From assembly GCA_030615505.1 (NCBI GenBank), contig JAUWZD010000002.1:66436-102169 (forward strand): 35,734 bases of DNA, given 5' to 3'. Below the pieces are notes generated by a model. It made no database searches and was not told the DNA's origin. It saw only the letters and a list, made by a program, of their open reading frames with translations. This document shows, piece by piece, positions 14,221 through 21,481 of this stretch. Position 1 is the first letter of the stretch; each line of letters opens with the position of its first letter. This DNA is from Spirochaetales bacterium (lineage in GTDB: Bacteria > Spirochaetota > Spirochaetia > SZUA-6 > DRHE01). A program made the translations under genes and the position numbers.

Positions 14221-14246
14221 AAAACCCCTTTGTAGGGGTTTTTTTT
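14221..14246 (+). terminator. Rho-independent terminator
   Basis: AAAACCCCT (14221-14229) pairs perfectly with AGGGGTTTT (14234-14242) around a TTGT loop, followed by further T residues. It directly follows the tRNA fragment, as tRNA terminators do, and would also stop transcription leaving the phage operon. The cupin gene converges from the other side. Confidence 0.85.
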
Positions 14247-14284
14247 ATGCGCGAACGATAATACTAAAAAAAAACCTGACCGGA

Positions 14285-14620
14285 TTAGGGAACATAGTCG
14301 GGGCGCATCGGTGAAAAGCAGTCAAGTACTTCCGAGTCTTCCAATATTTCTGCTCCATGCACTTCATTGGCATCGAATAAATAGCTGCTTCCCGGTTCGG
14401 CAGTAAAACACTCCCCCTCATTCTCTTTTAAAAACTTAATTTTTCCTTTTATTACATAGCCGTTCTGCACGGCCTCATGATGATGGATGGGTATGACAGC
14501 TCCCTTTTTCAAATAGAAATGGCACATCATGGTCTGCTTATTAAAGGCTAGGGTTGTACGGAAAACACCTGCAAGGCTTTCTACGGTTTTGCCTTCTTTT
14601 AAATTGATTCTATTTTTCAT
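14285..14620 (-). CDS. Small single-domain cupin protein
   Basis: The product is 111 aa on the minus strand, with GGAGACC before the ATG. The cupin metal motifs are visible as GAVIPIHHHEAVQNGYVIKG around residues 50-69 and AGSSYLFDANEVHGAE-type text near residue 90. The three-histidine cluster is HHHE. Such small cupins bind metal and are sensors, isomerases or oxygenases; the substrate cannot be told. It is the first chromosomal gene beyond the integrated element and appears monocistronic. Confidence 0.8.
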   Translation of the reverse strand: MKNRINLKEGKTVESLAGVFRTTLAFNKQTMMCHFYLKKGAVIPIHHHEAVQNGYVIKGKIKFLKENEGECFTAEPGSSYLFDANEVHGAEILEDSEVLDCFSPMRPDYVP

Positions 14621-14813
14621 TTTAAAGGTCTCCGTTTAATCTTGAGCTTTCATCTGTAAGTTTTTTAATTGATATTGATAGTAAGGATTTTAAGGGCGGG
14701 ATAACAGAAAGTCAAGCTTACGAGGTATATATTAAATAGGGGAGTACAGGGGTGTTATTGAAGTGAGTCAGGATGTGACTGAGATCCGATTATGATGACA
14801 ATCAGCCTTTAAT

Positions 14814-14846
14814 ACAAGTATATGTGAACATATACTTGTTCTTTTT
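14814..14846 (+). terminator. 12-bp perfect inverted repeat followed by T-run
   Basis: ACAAGTATATGT (14814-14825) and ACATATACTTGT (14828-14839) are perfect inverted copies around GA, followed by TCTTTTTTT. The T-run suggests a terminator, but no plus-strand gene ends nearby. Its position about 50 bases before the vapB start also fits an operator for a ribbon-helix-helix antitoxin. The gap from 14621 to 14888 holds nothing else that I recognise. Confidence 0.45.
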
Positions 14847-14888
14847 TTATGGAAATGATATATTTAATTCGATGGAGGTACCGGCTTA

Positions 14889-15117
14889 TGGCACAATTAA
14901 CTGTTTACCTTGATAGCGAAGTATTGAATCGAATTGAAGCGGCTGCTGTAAAGAGTAACTTGTCTGTATCAAAATGGGTTAGGGAGAAGTTAGAGAATGC
15001 ATTGAAAAATGAATGGCCTGCCTCTTATTTTCTCTATTTGGTGCTATTAAAGATTTTGATTTACAGGAAGCAGAAGAGATTGATTTCGAACAAGATATCA
15101 AAAGGGAGAAACTTTGA
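14889..15117 (+). pseudogene. vapB: VapB-type antitoxin, frameshifted
   Basis: From ATG at 14889 (GGAGG at 14873-14877) the frame encodes a ribbon-helix-helix start, MAQLTVYLDSEVLNRIEAAA, and VSKWVREKLENAL. After WPASYF it runs into meaningless sequence. One base over, the frame continues as SLFGAIKDFDLQEAEEIDFE and ends DIKREKL with a TGA overlapping the toxin TTG. That is the usual toxin-binding tail of VapB proteins. A single T lost from the T-run near 15028 explains the break. The antitoxin would lose its neutralising tail. Confidence 0.8.
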
Positions 15118-15597
15118 CCTATCTTCTCGATACAAATATCTGTATTTATGCGCTTAAAAATACATTTCCAAAAATAAAATCTTATATGAAGTCCAAATCA
15201 CCCTCAGAAATATCAATTCCTTCCATCGTAAAAGCAGAACTTTATTATGGTGCCAATAAAAGTCTTAATAGAGAAAAAGTGATTCAGGCTCTGGATGAAT
15301 TTCTTGCTCCATTTGTTATTGTTCCATTTGACGATAAAGCAGCATATGTCTATACTATGATGCCCTAAAATCTTGTTTTTTTAGCAAGATTTCACTTTAA
15401 AAGAAACGTTTGGATGCAGCCGCAGGCTGCGCTATGCAAATATTCGTGCGAAACTTGAGGTCTGCGGGGAATTAATTGGCCCAAATGACCTTATTATATC
15501 TGCAACAACTGTTGCACATGGTGCTATTCTGATTACTCATAATATTGGTGAATTCAATAGAGTTGAAGGCCTTCAGATAGAAGATTGGACGAAATAG
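15114..15597 (+). pseudogene. vapC: VapC-type PIN-domain toxin, interrupted
   Basis: The frame starts with TTG at 15114, overlapping the antitoxin stop. The N-terminal part has YLLDTNICIYALKN (first PIN aspartate) and SIPSIVKAELYYGANKS (conserved E). It breaks off after DKAAYVY at about 15353. The C-terminal part resumes at 15433 as YANIRAKLEVCGELIGPNDL, then IISATTVAHGAILITHNIGEF with the later PIN acidic residues, and ends at 15597. The 82-bp segment between disrupts the gene. An intact VapC is an RNase; this copy cannot be functional. Confidence 0.85.
15354..15435 (+). mobile_element. 82-bp insertion in vapC with two hairpins and CTAT duplication
   Basis: Removing 15354-15435 restores a continuous VapC reading frame (AYVY then ANIRAKL). 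CTAT stands on each side (15350-15353 and 15432-15435), which looks like a target duplication. The insert contains AATCTTG...CAAGATT, a perfect 7-bp stem, and GCAGCC-GCA-GGCTGC, a perfect 6-bp stem. It has no coding capacity. A short palindromic or MITE-like repeat is the likely nature. It shares the words GGATGCA and CCGCAGG with the palindromic repeat at 25,630 (on the opposite strand). Confidence 0.6.
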
Positions 15598-15640
15598 TGT
15601 TCACAAATCCATTTTTTTCTTATTTTGTAGTCCTGAACCC

Positions 15641-15669
15641 TTGACTTTCTGATAATTTGGATTTATTAA
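15641..15669 (+). promoter_or_regulatory. Probable promoter of the LacI-family regulator gene
   Basis: TTGACT (15641-15646) and TATTAA (15664-15669) are separated by 17 bases. The predicted start of transcription falls just before the operator palindrome at 15686, so repressor binding would block it. The -10 match is only four of six. Confidence 0.4.
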
Positions 15670-15685
15670 TAATTTGTGTTTGCAA

Positions 15686-15699
15686 TGCAAACGTTTACA
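15686..15699 (+). promoter_or_regulatory. LacI-family operator (TGCAAACGTTTACA)
   Basis: A near-palindrome centred on CG with AAACGTTT at the core, the standard operator form for LacI/CcpA-type repressors. It differs in one half-site position from the perfect copy at 16740. It lies between the probable promoter and the start of the regulator gene, implying autoregulation. Confidence 0.75.
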
Positions 15700-15725
15700 A
15701 TCTAAGCAAATTGCAGATCTCTATT

Positions 15726-16730
15726 ATGATCGATGTAACAATTAAAGACATAGCTAAAAAAGCCAACGTGTCCTACGCCACTGTATCCAGGGCCCTGAAC
15801 AATAAGAAAGGTGTTAGGGGAGAGACCGGGCGGAAGATCCGGGAGATTGCCGGTGAGCTTAATTACAGGCCAAATGCCATTGCACGGGGGCTGGTTAAAA
15901 AGCAAACCCATTCTTTCGGCCTGATTATTCCGGATATCACCAACCCCTTCTTCCCTGAGGTTGCCCGGGGTATCGAGGATGGCGCCAGGGAGGCAGGCTA
16001 CAGCATATTCCTCTGCAACACAAATTGGGAAAAGAACAGAGAAATCCACTATATCAACCTACTGGCAGAAAAGCGTGTGGATGGTATCATCATCGCCCCG
16101 ATCTCCAATAAGGTAGAGTTTCTCGAAAAAACTCTGAACAGTAAGATACCGGTGGTATATGTGAGCAATGCCCCTCATGATACCCAGAACAGCTATGTGG
16201 TTATAGATAATATTCGGGGAGGTTTTCTGGCCACCAGGCATCTGATCGAACTGGGTTATAATTCGATAGGCTTCATAGGGGCTTCGAATGACTCCTTAAC
16301 AATCGATGAAAGACTCAAAGGGTATAAGCTCGCCTTTAAAAAGTACGGAATGGAAGTAGATGAATCCAATATTAAATTAGGGGATTTCAAACGGGAGACG
16401 GGCTACAATCTGATAAAGCGCATGATTGAGATGAGTAATTACCCCAGGGCTGTTTTTGCTGAAAATGATCTATTGGCCCTCGGCGTGATTCAGGGGGTGA
16501 AGGAGTCAGGATTGTCCGTTCCGGGAGATGTGGCTGTGGTGGGATTTGATGATATACCTTTTGCATCTTTTCCCGAGGTACAGCTTACAACAATTTGCCA
16601 GCCCAAGTACGAAATGGGCAAGAAGGCCGTGGAAATAATTCTTGAGACCATAGAAGAGGGCAGTGGGAAATGGGTATGCAGGAAAATTATCCTGGAGCCC
16701 GAGTTGATAATCAGAAAGAGCAGTCATTAA
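15726..16730 (+). CDS. iolR: LacI-family transcriptional regulator of the inositol operon
   Basis: The product is about 334 aa from ATG at 15726; upstream in-frame starts would lie across the operator. The N-terminal HTH is VTIKDIAKKANVSYATVSRA with the hinge YRPNAIARGL. The periplasmic-binding-like ligand domain follows (FGLIIPDITNPFFPEVARGI, VDGIIIAPIS, GFIGAS, VAVVGFDDIPFAS). It occupies the same position relative to the inositol enzyme genes as TM0411 in Thermotoga maritima. AAACGTTT operators in front of itself and of the next gene support local control. Inositol or a keto-derivative as inducer is inference. Confidence 0.85.
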   Translation: MIDVTIKDIAKKANVSYATVSRALNNKKGVRGETGRKIREIAGELNYRPNAIARGLVKKQTHSFGLIIPDITNPFFPEVARGIEDGAREAGYSIFLCNTNWEKNREIHYINLLAEKRVDGIIIAPISNKVEFLEKTLNSKIPVVYVSNAPHDTQNSYVVIDNIRGGFLATRHLIELGYNSIGFIGASNDSLTIDERLKGYKLAFKKYGMEVDESNIKLGDFKRETGYNLIKRMIEMSNYPRAVFAENDLLALGVIQGVKESGLSVPGDVAVVGFDDIPFASFPEVQLTTICQPKYEMGKKAVEIILETIEEGSGKWVCRKIILEPELIIRKSSH

Positions 16731-16739
16731 GCGTTTTAA

Positions 16740-16751
16740 GTAAACGTTTAC
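16740..16751 (+). promoter_or_regulatory. LacI-family operator (GTAAACGTTTAC)
   Basis: A perfect 12-bp palindrome lying 33 bases before the dehydrogenase start and nine bases after the regulator stop. It matches the operator upstream of the regulator except for one position. Repression of an internal promoter, or roadblock of readthrough, would control the enzyme genes. Confidence 0.8.
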
Positions 16752-16783
16752 AAAATAAAATATTTCAAGGGGGTTCATGCAAG

Positions 16784-17980
16784 ATGAATGAAAAGATGAG
16801 AGCAGTGAGACTTTATGCCGATTGGGATCCAAAACCGGAGTTTAAACTGGGTTCCAAAGACATCGACAGGAAGCAAACCTATCTGGGCAGCAAGGTCTGG
16901 CGCAATCCCGAGCTCAAAATCGAGGATGTGGAAGTGCCCTCGCCCGGTCCCGGAGAGGTCCTGATTGAGGTCAAGGCCTGCGGAATCTGCGGCAGCGATG
17001 TTCATATGGCACAGGCGGATGACGATGGCTATATCTGGTACCCGGGGCTTACAGGTTTTCCCTGCACACTGGGCCACGAGCTATCCGGTATTATACGGGA
17101 AGCCGGCCCGGGCGCGCTTGACAAGAACACCAACAGGCCCTACAAGGGTGGGGAATGGGTCTGTGCCGAAGAGATGCTCTGGTGCGGATCCTGCAAGCCC
17201 TGTGCCGACGGCTGGCCGAATCACTGTGAGAGACTGGATGAGATCGGTTTTAATGTCAACGGGGCGTTTACCGAATATATTGTGCTTCCCAACAAGGTTA
17301 TCTGGAGCCTCGATCCTCTTAAGGGAAAATATGGGGATGAAGATGTCTTCAAGCTGGGCAGCATGGTTGAGCCTATCAGTGTTGCCTACAATGCCGTGGT
17401 TGAGAGGGGAGGCGGTATCCGCCCGGGAGATAATGTGGTTATTTTAGGTGCAGGACCGGTTGGACTGGCTGCCTGTGCCGTGCTGAAGCGCCAGGGAGCT
17501 GCCAAAGTTATTCTCTCCGAACCGGAGGAGGGAAGAGGCAAATTGGCTCTTACCATGGGAGCGGATTATGTGATCAATCCAATCAAAGAGAGCTTCTCTG
17601 AGAGGGTGCTGGACATTACAGCCGGCATGGGCGCTTCTATTTACCTGGAAGCCACAGGTCTGCCTACTGTGGTTTACCCGGAAATTGAGAAGGCAATCTG
17701 GGAAGGGAGAACTCTCAACAGTACTGTAGTAGTGGTTGCCAGAGCGGATGCAAAGATCCCGGTAACCGGAGAGGTCCTGCAGGTAAGAAGAGCCAGAATT
17801 GTCGGCGCACAGGGACATTCGGGACATGGGACTTTTCCGAGGGTCATTGCCTCCATGGCTGCGGGCATGAATATGCTGCCCATGATGACCAGGACCATCA
17901 AACTTGATGAGGTTCCTGAAAACATCGTCTTGCTCCGAACGGATAAGCAGGAGTGCAAGATAACCTGTATCATGGATTAA
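16784..17980 (+). CDS. iolM: Scyllo-inosose dehydrogenase-like zinc alcohol dehydrogenase
   Basis: The product is about 398 aa from ATG at 16784, with AAGGGGG before it. It is a medium-chain zinc dehydrogenase. CGICGSDVH and the GHE of LGHELSG bind catalytic zinc; CGSCKPCADGWPNHC binds structural zinc; VVILGAGPVGLAAC is the NAD-binding loop. The start (MRAVRLYADWDPKPEFKLG) and the length, from memory, match Thermotoga IolM (TM0412). That enzyme oxidises scyllo-inosose to a diketoinositol. The following genes are the matching hydrolase and inositol dehydrogenase, which makes the assignment strong. Other polyol dehydrogenase roles are possible. Confidence 0.82.
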   Translation: MNEKMRAVRLYADWDPKPEFKLGSKDIDRKQTYLGSKVWRNPELKIEDVEVPSPGPGEVLIEVKACGICGSDVHMAQADDDGYIWYPGLTGFPCTLGHELSGIIREAGPGALDKNTNRPYKGGEWVCAEEMLWCGSCKPCADGWPNHCERLDEIGFNVNGAFTEYIVLPNKVIWSLDPLKGKYGDEDVFKLGSMVEPISVAYNAVVERGGGIRPGDNVVILGAGPVGLAACAVLKRQGAAKVILSEPEEGRGKLALTMGADYVINPIKESFSERVLDITAGMGASIYLEATGLPTVVYPEIEKAIWEGRTLNSTVVVVARADAKIPVTGEVLQVRRARIVGAQGHSGHGTFPRVIASMAAGMNMLPMMTRTIKLDEVPENIVLLRTDKQECKITCIMD

Positions 17981-17987
17981 ATTAAAA

Positions 17988-18015
17988 GGCTGCGGGCGGG
18001 AGTCTTACTGCAGCC
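17988..18015 (+). other. Intergenic hairpin between iolM and iolN
   Basis: GGCTGC (17988-17993) pairs with GCAGCC (18010-18015) across a 16-base loop. There is no T-run, so it is not a classical terminator. It may tune messenger stability between the two genes. It ends 10 bases before the ribosome site of the next gene. Confidence 0.35.
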
Positions 18016-18037
18016 AGAATTGAATGAGGAGGAAAAA

Positions 18038-19147
18038 ATGGATAAAAAATGGCTTATTACAGACTATCCGGCCATTATTTTTGAGGATAATACGGTAGGC
18101 AGATTAAAAAAGAAGATCTTTGATGCATCGGAAGAAGAGATCGATGCAATCCTGAAAGATTATGAGATACCCTCACCTTCAGAGCTCGGCAAGCCCGGGA
18201 GCTACATCCAGACCACCCCGCGGGTCAAATGTATAGAAAGGCGAAGGAAAAACGACATTGTGTTCCTGCCCATAGGGTGTACGGAAAACCACGGTGTTCA
18301 TGCCAATTCCGGCCTGGATACCTTTATGGTAACCCAGATCCTGGAAGGGGTTCGGCGCTACACGGCCAAACAGGGACATGAATGTAACCTGGCACTGCCG
18401 CCCTTAAACTACGGCGGTCATCCCTATCATCACATGGGCATGCCTGGAACCGTCATTGTTCCCAAGGAAGTTGTGGAGGAGACCCTTATCTATGTCATGC
18501 TGGGCCTGTGGAATGACGGCTATCGCAAGATAATCATGATCAATAATCACGGACATCTGTGGATGCTGGAATCCGCTTTGCAGGAATTCATGAAGAGATT
18601 CCAGCTTCCCGGGATCTTCCGGGTCCTGGACTGGCACAGGGGAGTGCGTGAGTTCTTCGTCCCGCTGGGCCGGGTGGACGGCCTGGAAACAGACTTTATC
18701 CATGCGGATGAAAGTGAGACCTCTGTTGCCCAGCTCATGTTCCCTGAAATGATCGATATGAGCGTGGTGAAGGATGCTGAAGGAGAGGGCTTTCTGCCGG
18801 ACGGACATTTTGATACGTCCGTGGATCCCCTGCGAAGACCCCATAGATGGTCCGAGGGAGAAGGGCATTTTGCCATTGAGAGATGGGCTACGCCGGAAGG
18901 AGTGGTTGGCAAACCGAGCCTGGCCACTGCCAGAAAGGCTAAGAGACCGATTGCGGCCATTCTCAAATATCTTACCTTAGTGCACGATCAAATTCTTGAG
19001 GCTTTTCCACCCGGAACCGTTCCTCCGGTGGATAAGGTAACCCTGCGCTCACCGGAAGAACTAAAGCCGTACTTAAAAGAACCCTTCAGCGAGGGATGGA
19101 AGTCTGTATATGAGCTGCCCCATATTGGTCCCTTCCACAAATTGTAG
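18038..19147 (+). CDS. iolN: 3-dehydro-scyllo-inosose hydrolase (creatininase family)
   Basis: The product is 369 aa from ATG at 18038, after GAGGAGG. The creatininase metal-site pattern is visible: FLPIGCTENHGVHANSGLDT (Glu, His, Asp) and INNHGH further on. HADESETS fits the later active-site glutamate region. In Thermotoga, as I recall, the corresponding gene TM0413 (iolN) hydrolyses the diketoinositol ring to 5-keto-gluconate. The order iolM-iolN-iolG is the same here, with the next gene nine bases away. The assignment rests on family and gene order. Confidence 0.8.
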   Translation: MDKKWLITDYPAIIFEDNTVGRLKKKIFDASEEEIDAILKDYEIPSPSELGKPGSYIQTTPRVKCIERRRKNDIVFLPIGCTENHGVHANSGLDTFMVTQILEGVRRYTAKQGHECNLALPPLNYGGHPYHHMGMPGTVIVPKEVVEETLIYVMLGLWNDGYRKIIMINNHGHLWMLESALQEFMKRFQLPGIFRVLDWHRGVREFFVPLGRVDGLETDFIHADESETSVAQLMFPEMIDMSVVKDAEGEGFLPDGHFDTSVDPLRRPHRWSEGEGHFAIERWATPEGVVGKPSLATARKAKRPIAAILKYLTLVHDQILEAFPPGTVPPVDKVTLRSPEELKPYLKEPFSEGWKSVYELPHIGPFHKL

Positions 19148-19156
19148 GAGGAGACC

Positions 19157-20173
19157 ATGGGAGAAAAATTGAATGTAGGTATTATCGGGGCCGGCAGGAT
19201 CGGAAGGCTTCATGCCGAGCACCTCTCCTTTCGTATCCCGGAGGCCGGGATCTTAGCCATATCCGACATAGTAATTGAGGCTGCACGTCATTGCGCAGAG
19301 GACTTCGATATTCCCCAGGCAGTTAAAGATCACAGGGTTATAATGGAGAATTCCGATATTGAGGCGGTTATCATCTGCTCCAGTACGGACACACATGCAC
19401 GTATGATTGAAGAGGCTGCTGAGGCTGGTAAGCATATTTTCTGTGAAAAGCCGATCGCTTTAGATCTGGGCAGTATCGATAAGGCACTGGATAAGGTGGC
19501 AGTAGCGGGTGTGAAGCTGCAGGTAGGCTTTAACCGCAGGTTCGACCCCAATTTCCGCAGGATAAGGGAGCTGATCACAGAGGGCAAGATCGGCACACCC
19601 CACATCCTGCGTATCGTAAGCCGGGACCCCGGGCCCCCACCCATTGAATATATTAAAGTTTCAGGCGGGATTTTCCTGGATATGATGATTCATGACTTTG
19701 ACATGGCCCGCTATCTTATAGGCAGTGAGGTTAAAGAGATCTATACAGCCGCCGGAGTTATGGTAGATCCGGCTATCGGTCAGGCCGGTGATCTGGATAC
19801 TGCGATTGTTACCCTTAAGTTCGACAGCGGCGTGCTAGGGACAATCGATAACAGCCGGAAATCGGCATACGGATACGATCAGAGGGTGGAGGTTTTCGGC
19901 TCCGGGGGAATGGCTCAAGCGGCCAATAATACTCCGACCAGAACAACCTTAAGTAACGCCCAATCGGTGCAGGAGGATCTTCCGCTCTTTTTTTTCGTGG
20001 AGCGCTATAGAGAAGCGTATATCATTGAAATGAAAGAGTTCATCCGGTGTATATTAAAGGATGAAACACCTTCAGTGACAGGAACAGACGGAAGGATTCC
20101 GGTGGTTATGGGCAAAGCGGCCGGGCTGTCTTATGATGAGAACCGGCCTGTAAAGCTTTCTGAAATTTCTTGA
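19157..20173 (+). CDS. iolG: Inositol 2-dehydrogenase, Gfo/Idh/MocA family
   Basis: The product is 338 aa, with AGGAGG overlapping the iolN stop. The N-terminal Rossmann motif is VGIIGAGRIGRLHAEHL. The family signature EKPIALDL holds the catalytic lysine, and FLDMMIHDFDMARYL supplies the active-site Asp and His. GFNRRFDPNFRRI is typical of inositol dehydrogenases. It oxidises myo-inositol to scyllo-inosose with NAD, the first step of the pathway. Together with iolM and iolN it gives inositol to 5-keto-gluconate; the later epimerase and reductase are not in the window. Confidence 0.88.
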   Translation: MGEKLNVGIIGAGRIGRLHAEHLSFRIPEAGILAISDIVIEAARHCAEDFDIPQAVKDHRVIMENSDIEAVIICSSTDTHARMIEEAAEAGKHIFCEKPIALDLGSIDKALDKVAVAGVKLQVGFNRRFDPNFRRIRELITEGKIGTPHILRIVSRDPGPPPIEYIKVSGGIFLDMMIHDFDMARYLIGSEVKEIYTAAGVMVDPAIGQAGDLDTAIVTLKFDSGVLGTIDNSRKSAYGYDQRVEVFGSGGMAQAANNTPTRTTLSNAQSVQEDLPLFFFVERYREAYIIEMKEFIRCILKDETPSVTGTDGRIPVVMGKAAGLSYDENRPVKLSEIS

Positions 20174-20254
20174 TCGTTTTGCTGCATTCTTATGCAGTCC
20201 GCTGTGGTCCGGACATAGTCTTAAAGGTTACCCTGACAGGTATGGGGGAGACTA

Positions 20255-21463
20255 ATGAAGGCCTCTAGCTCTAAAGAGCGGGTGCAGTTTTTATTAGTTT
20301 CTGCAGTGGTCGGCCTCTCCCTCCTGGGAGACGCCCTGCTTTACGCCGTTCTCCCCGCCAGACCGGAAGAATTCCATGTGCTTGTCTGGCAGATAGGGCT
20401 TCTATTGGGAGCCAACCGCCTTGTCCGGCTTATTACAAATGAGTTGGCCGGCAGAATGGTCAGCCGCCACGGGTCGAGAAAACCCCTCATCCTGGCAGTC
20501 ATTATCGGAAGCCTTGTAACTGCAAGCTATGCCCTGCCCTGGGGTTTTTGGGGACTGTTTGCGGTCCGTATAACCTGGGGCGCCTGCTGGTCGATTTTAA
20601 GGGTAGAGGGCTATGTTTCAGCCCTCAACCTGGCTACAGACAGAAACCGGGGGAGGATCTTTGCCGCTTTTCAGGCCATGGCCAGGGCAGGCTCCGGGGG
20701 CGGTGTTCTGTTAGGCGGGTTCTTAAGCGATCTGATCGGGATTAAAATAACATTTCTTATCTTTAGTATTATCACAGCATCGGGCCTTATCCTTGTACTG
20801 AAAATACCGCCCGATCACGAAAGAGTCCCGGATTCCACCGGAGCCAGGGCCGGCAGCAGGGTTTCCAGGAGCAGCTTTTTAAAAGGCAAATATCAGGTCT
20901 TTCTATGGAGCTGTGCCTTTGCTATTGCTATGACGGAGCAGATGATGGCTAATCTCACGGGAAGACTGGTTGTAGACAGAATTGCCCCCGACCTGCCCTA
21001 TACAATAGGTATTGTCAGTCTCACCGGTCTTCTTCTGGGCTTCAGATCCCTAGGCAGCCTGGTTTTCGGACCTCTTGCCGGGTTCTTAAGCGACCTCATG
21101 GGGAGGCAGAAGCTTCTGCTGATCATCTGCCTGATACAGATAGCCGTCATTTCAGGGCTTATTTTTTCCGGTTACTGGTTTTTAACCCTTATCCTTCTGC
21201 TTGTGCAGTTTATGATCGGGATCTCAGAGCGTTTATTGATATCCGCTATGGCAGGAGACAGCGCTCCTCATGATAGGCCTGCCCTGTACATGAGCCGTTT
21301 CTCTACTTTTAACGATTTAGGAACTGCTTTAGGGCCCATCGCTGCCTTCGGCATATATGCCTGCTTGGGTTTCTTTTGGGTGGGAGTTTTAGTTCTGCTG
21401 CTCATTTTTTTCGTATTGGCAAGCGTATATATGAGCCTTCTCAGCAGCAGACGGAGCTCTTGA
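20255..21463 (+). CDS. MFS transporter, probably for inositol or a related polyol
   Basis: The product is 402 aa with about 12 hydrophobic spans. The MFS loop motif appears as GRMVSRHGSRKPL after span 2 and again as GPLAGFLSDLMGRQKL after span 7. GGGVLLGGFLSDLIG is typical of span 5. It lies 81 bases after iolG in the same direction, so it is probably in the operon and imports the substrate. In Thermotoga an ABC transporter does this, so the MFS gene would be a replacement. Substrate is inferred only from position. A CTGCAT-TCTT-ATGCAG hairpin (20182-20197) lies in the gap. Confidence 0.75.
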   Translation: MKASSSKERVQFLLVSAVVGLSLLGDALLYAVLPARPEEFHVLVWQIGLLLGANRLVRLITNELAGRMVSRHGSRKPLILAVIIGSLVTASYALPWGFWGLFAVRITWGACWSILRVEGYVSALNLATDRNRGRIFAAFQAMARAGSGGGVLLGGFLSDLIGIKITFLIFSIITASGLILVLKIPPDHERVPDSTGARAGSRVSRSSFLKGKYQVFLWSCAFAIAMTEQMMANLTGRLVVDRIAPDLPYTIGIVSLTGLLLGFRSLGSLVFGPLAGFLSDLMGRQKLLLIICLIQIAVISGLIFSGYWFLTLILLLVQFMIGISERLLISAMAGDSAPHDRPALYMSRFSTFNDLGTALGPIAAFGIYACLGFFWVGVLVLLLIFFVLASVYMSLLSSRRSS

Positions 21464-21481
21464 TTCAGTACTTTATAATCT

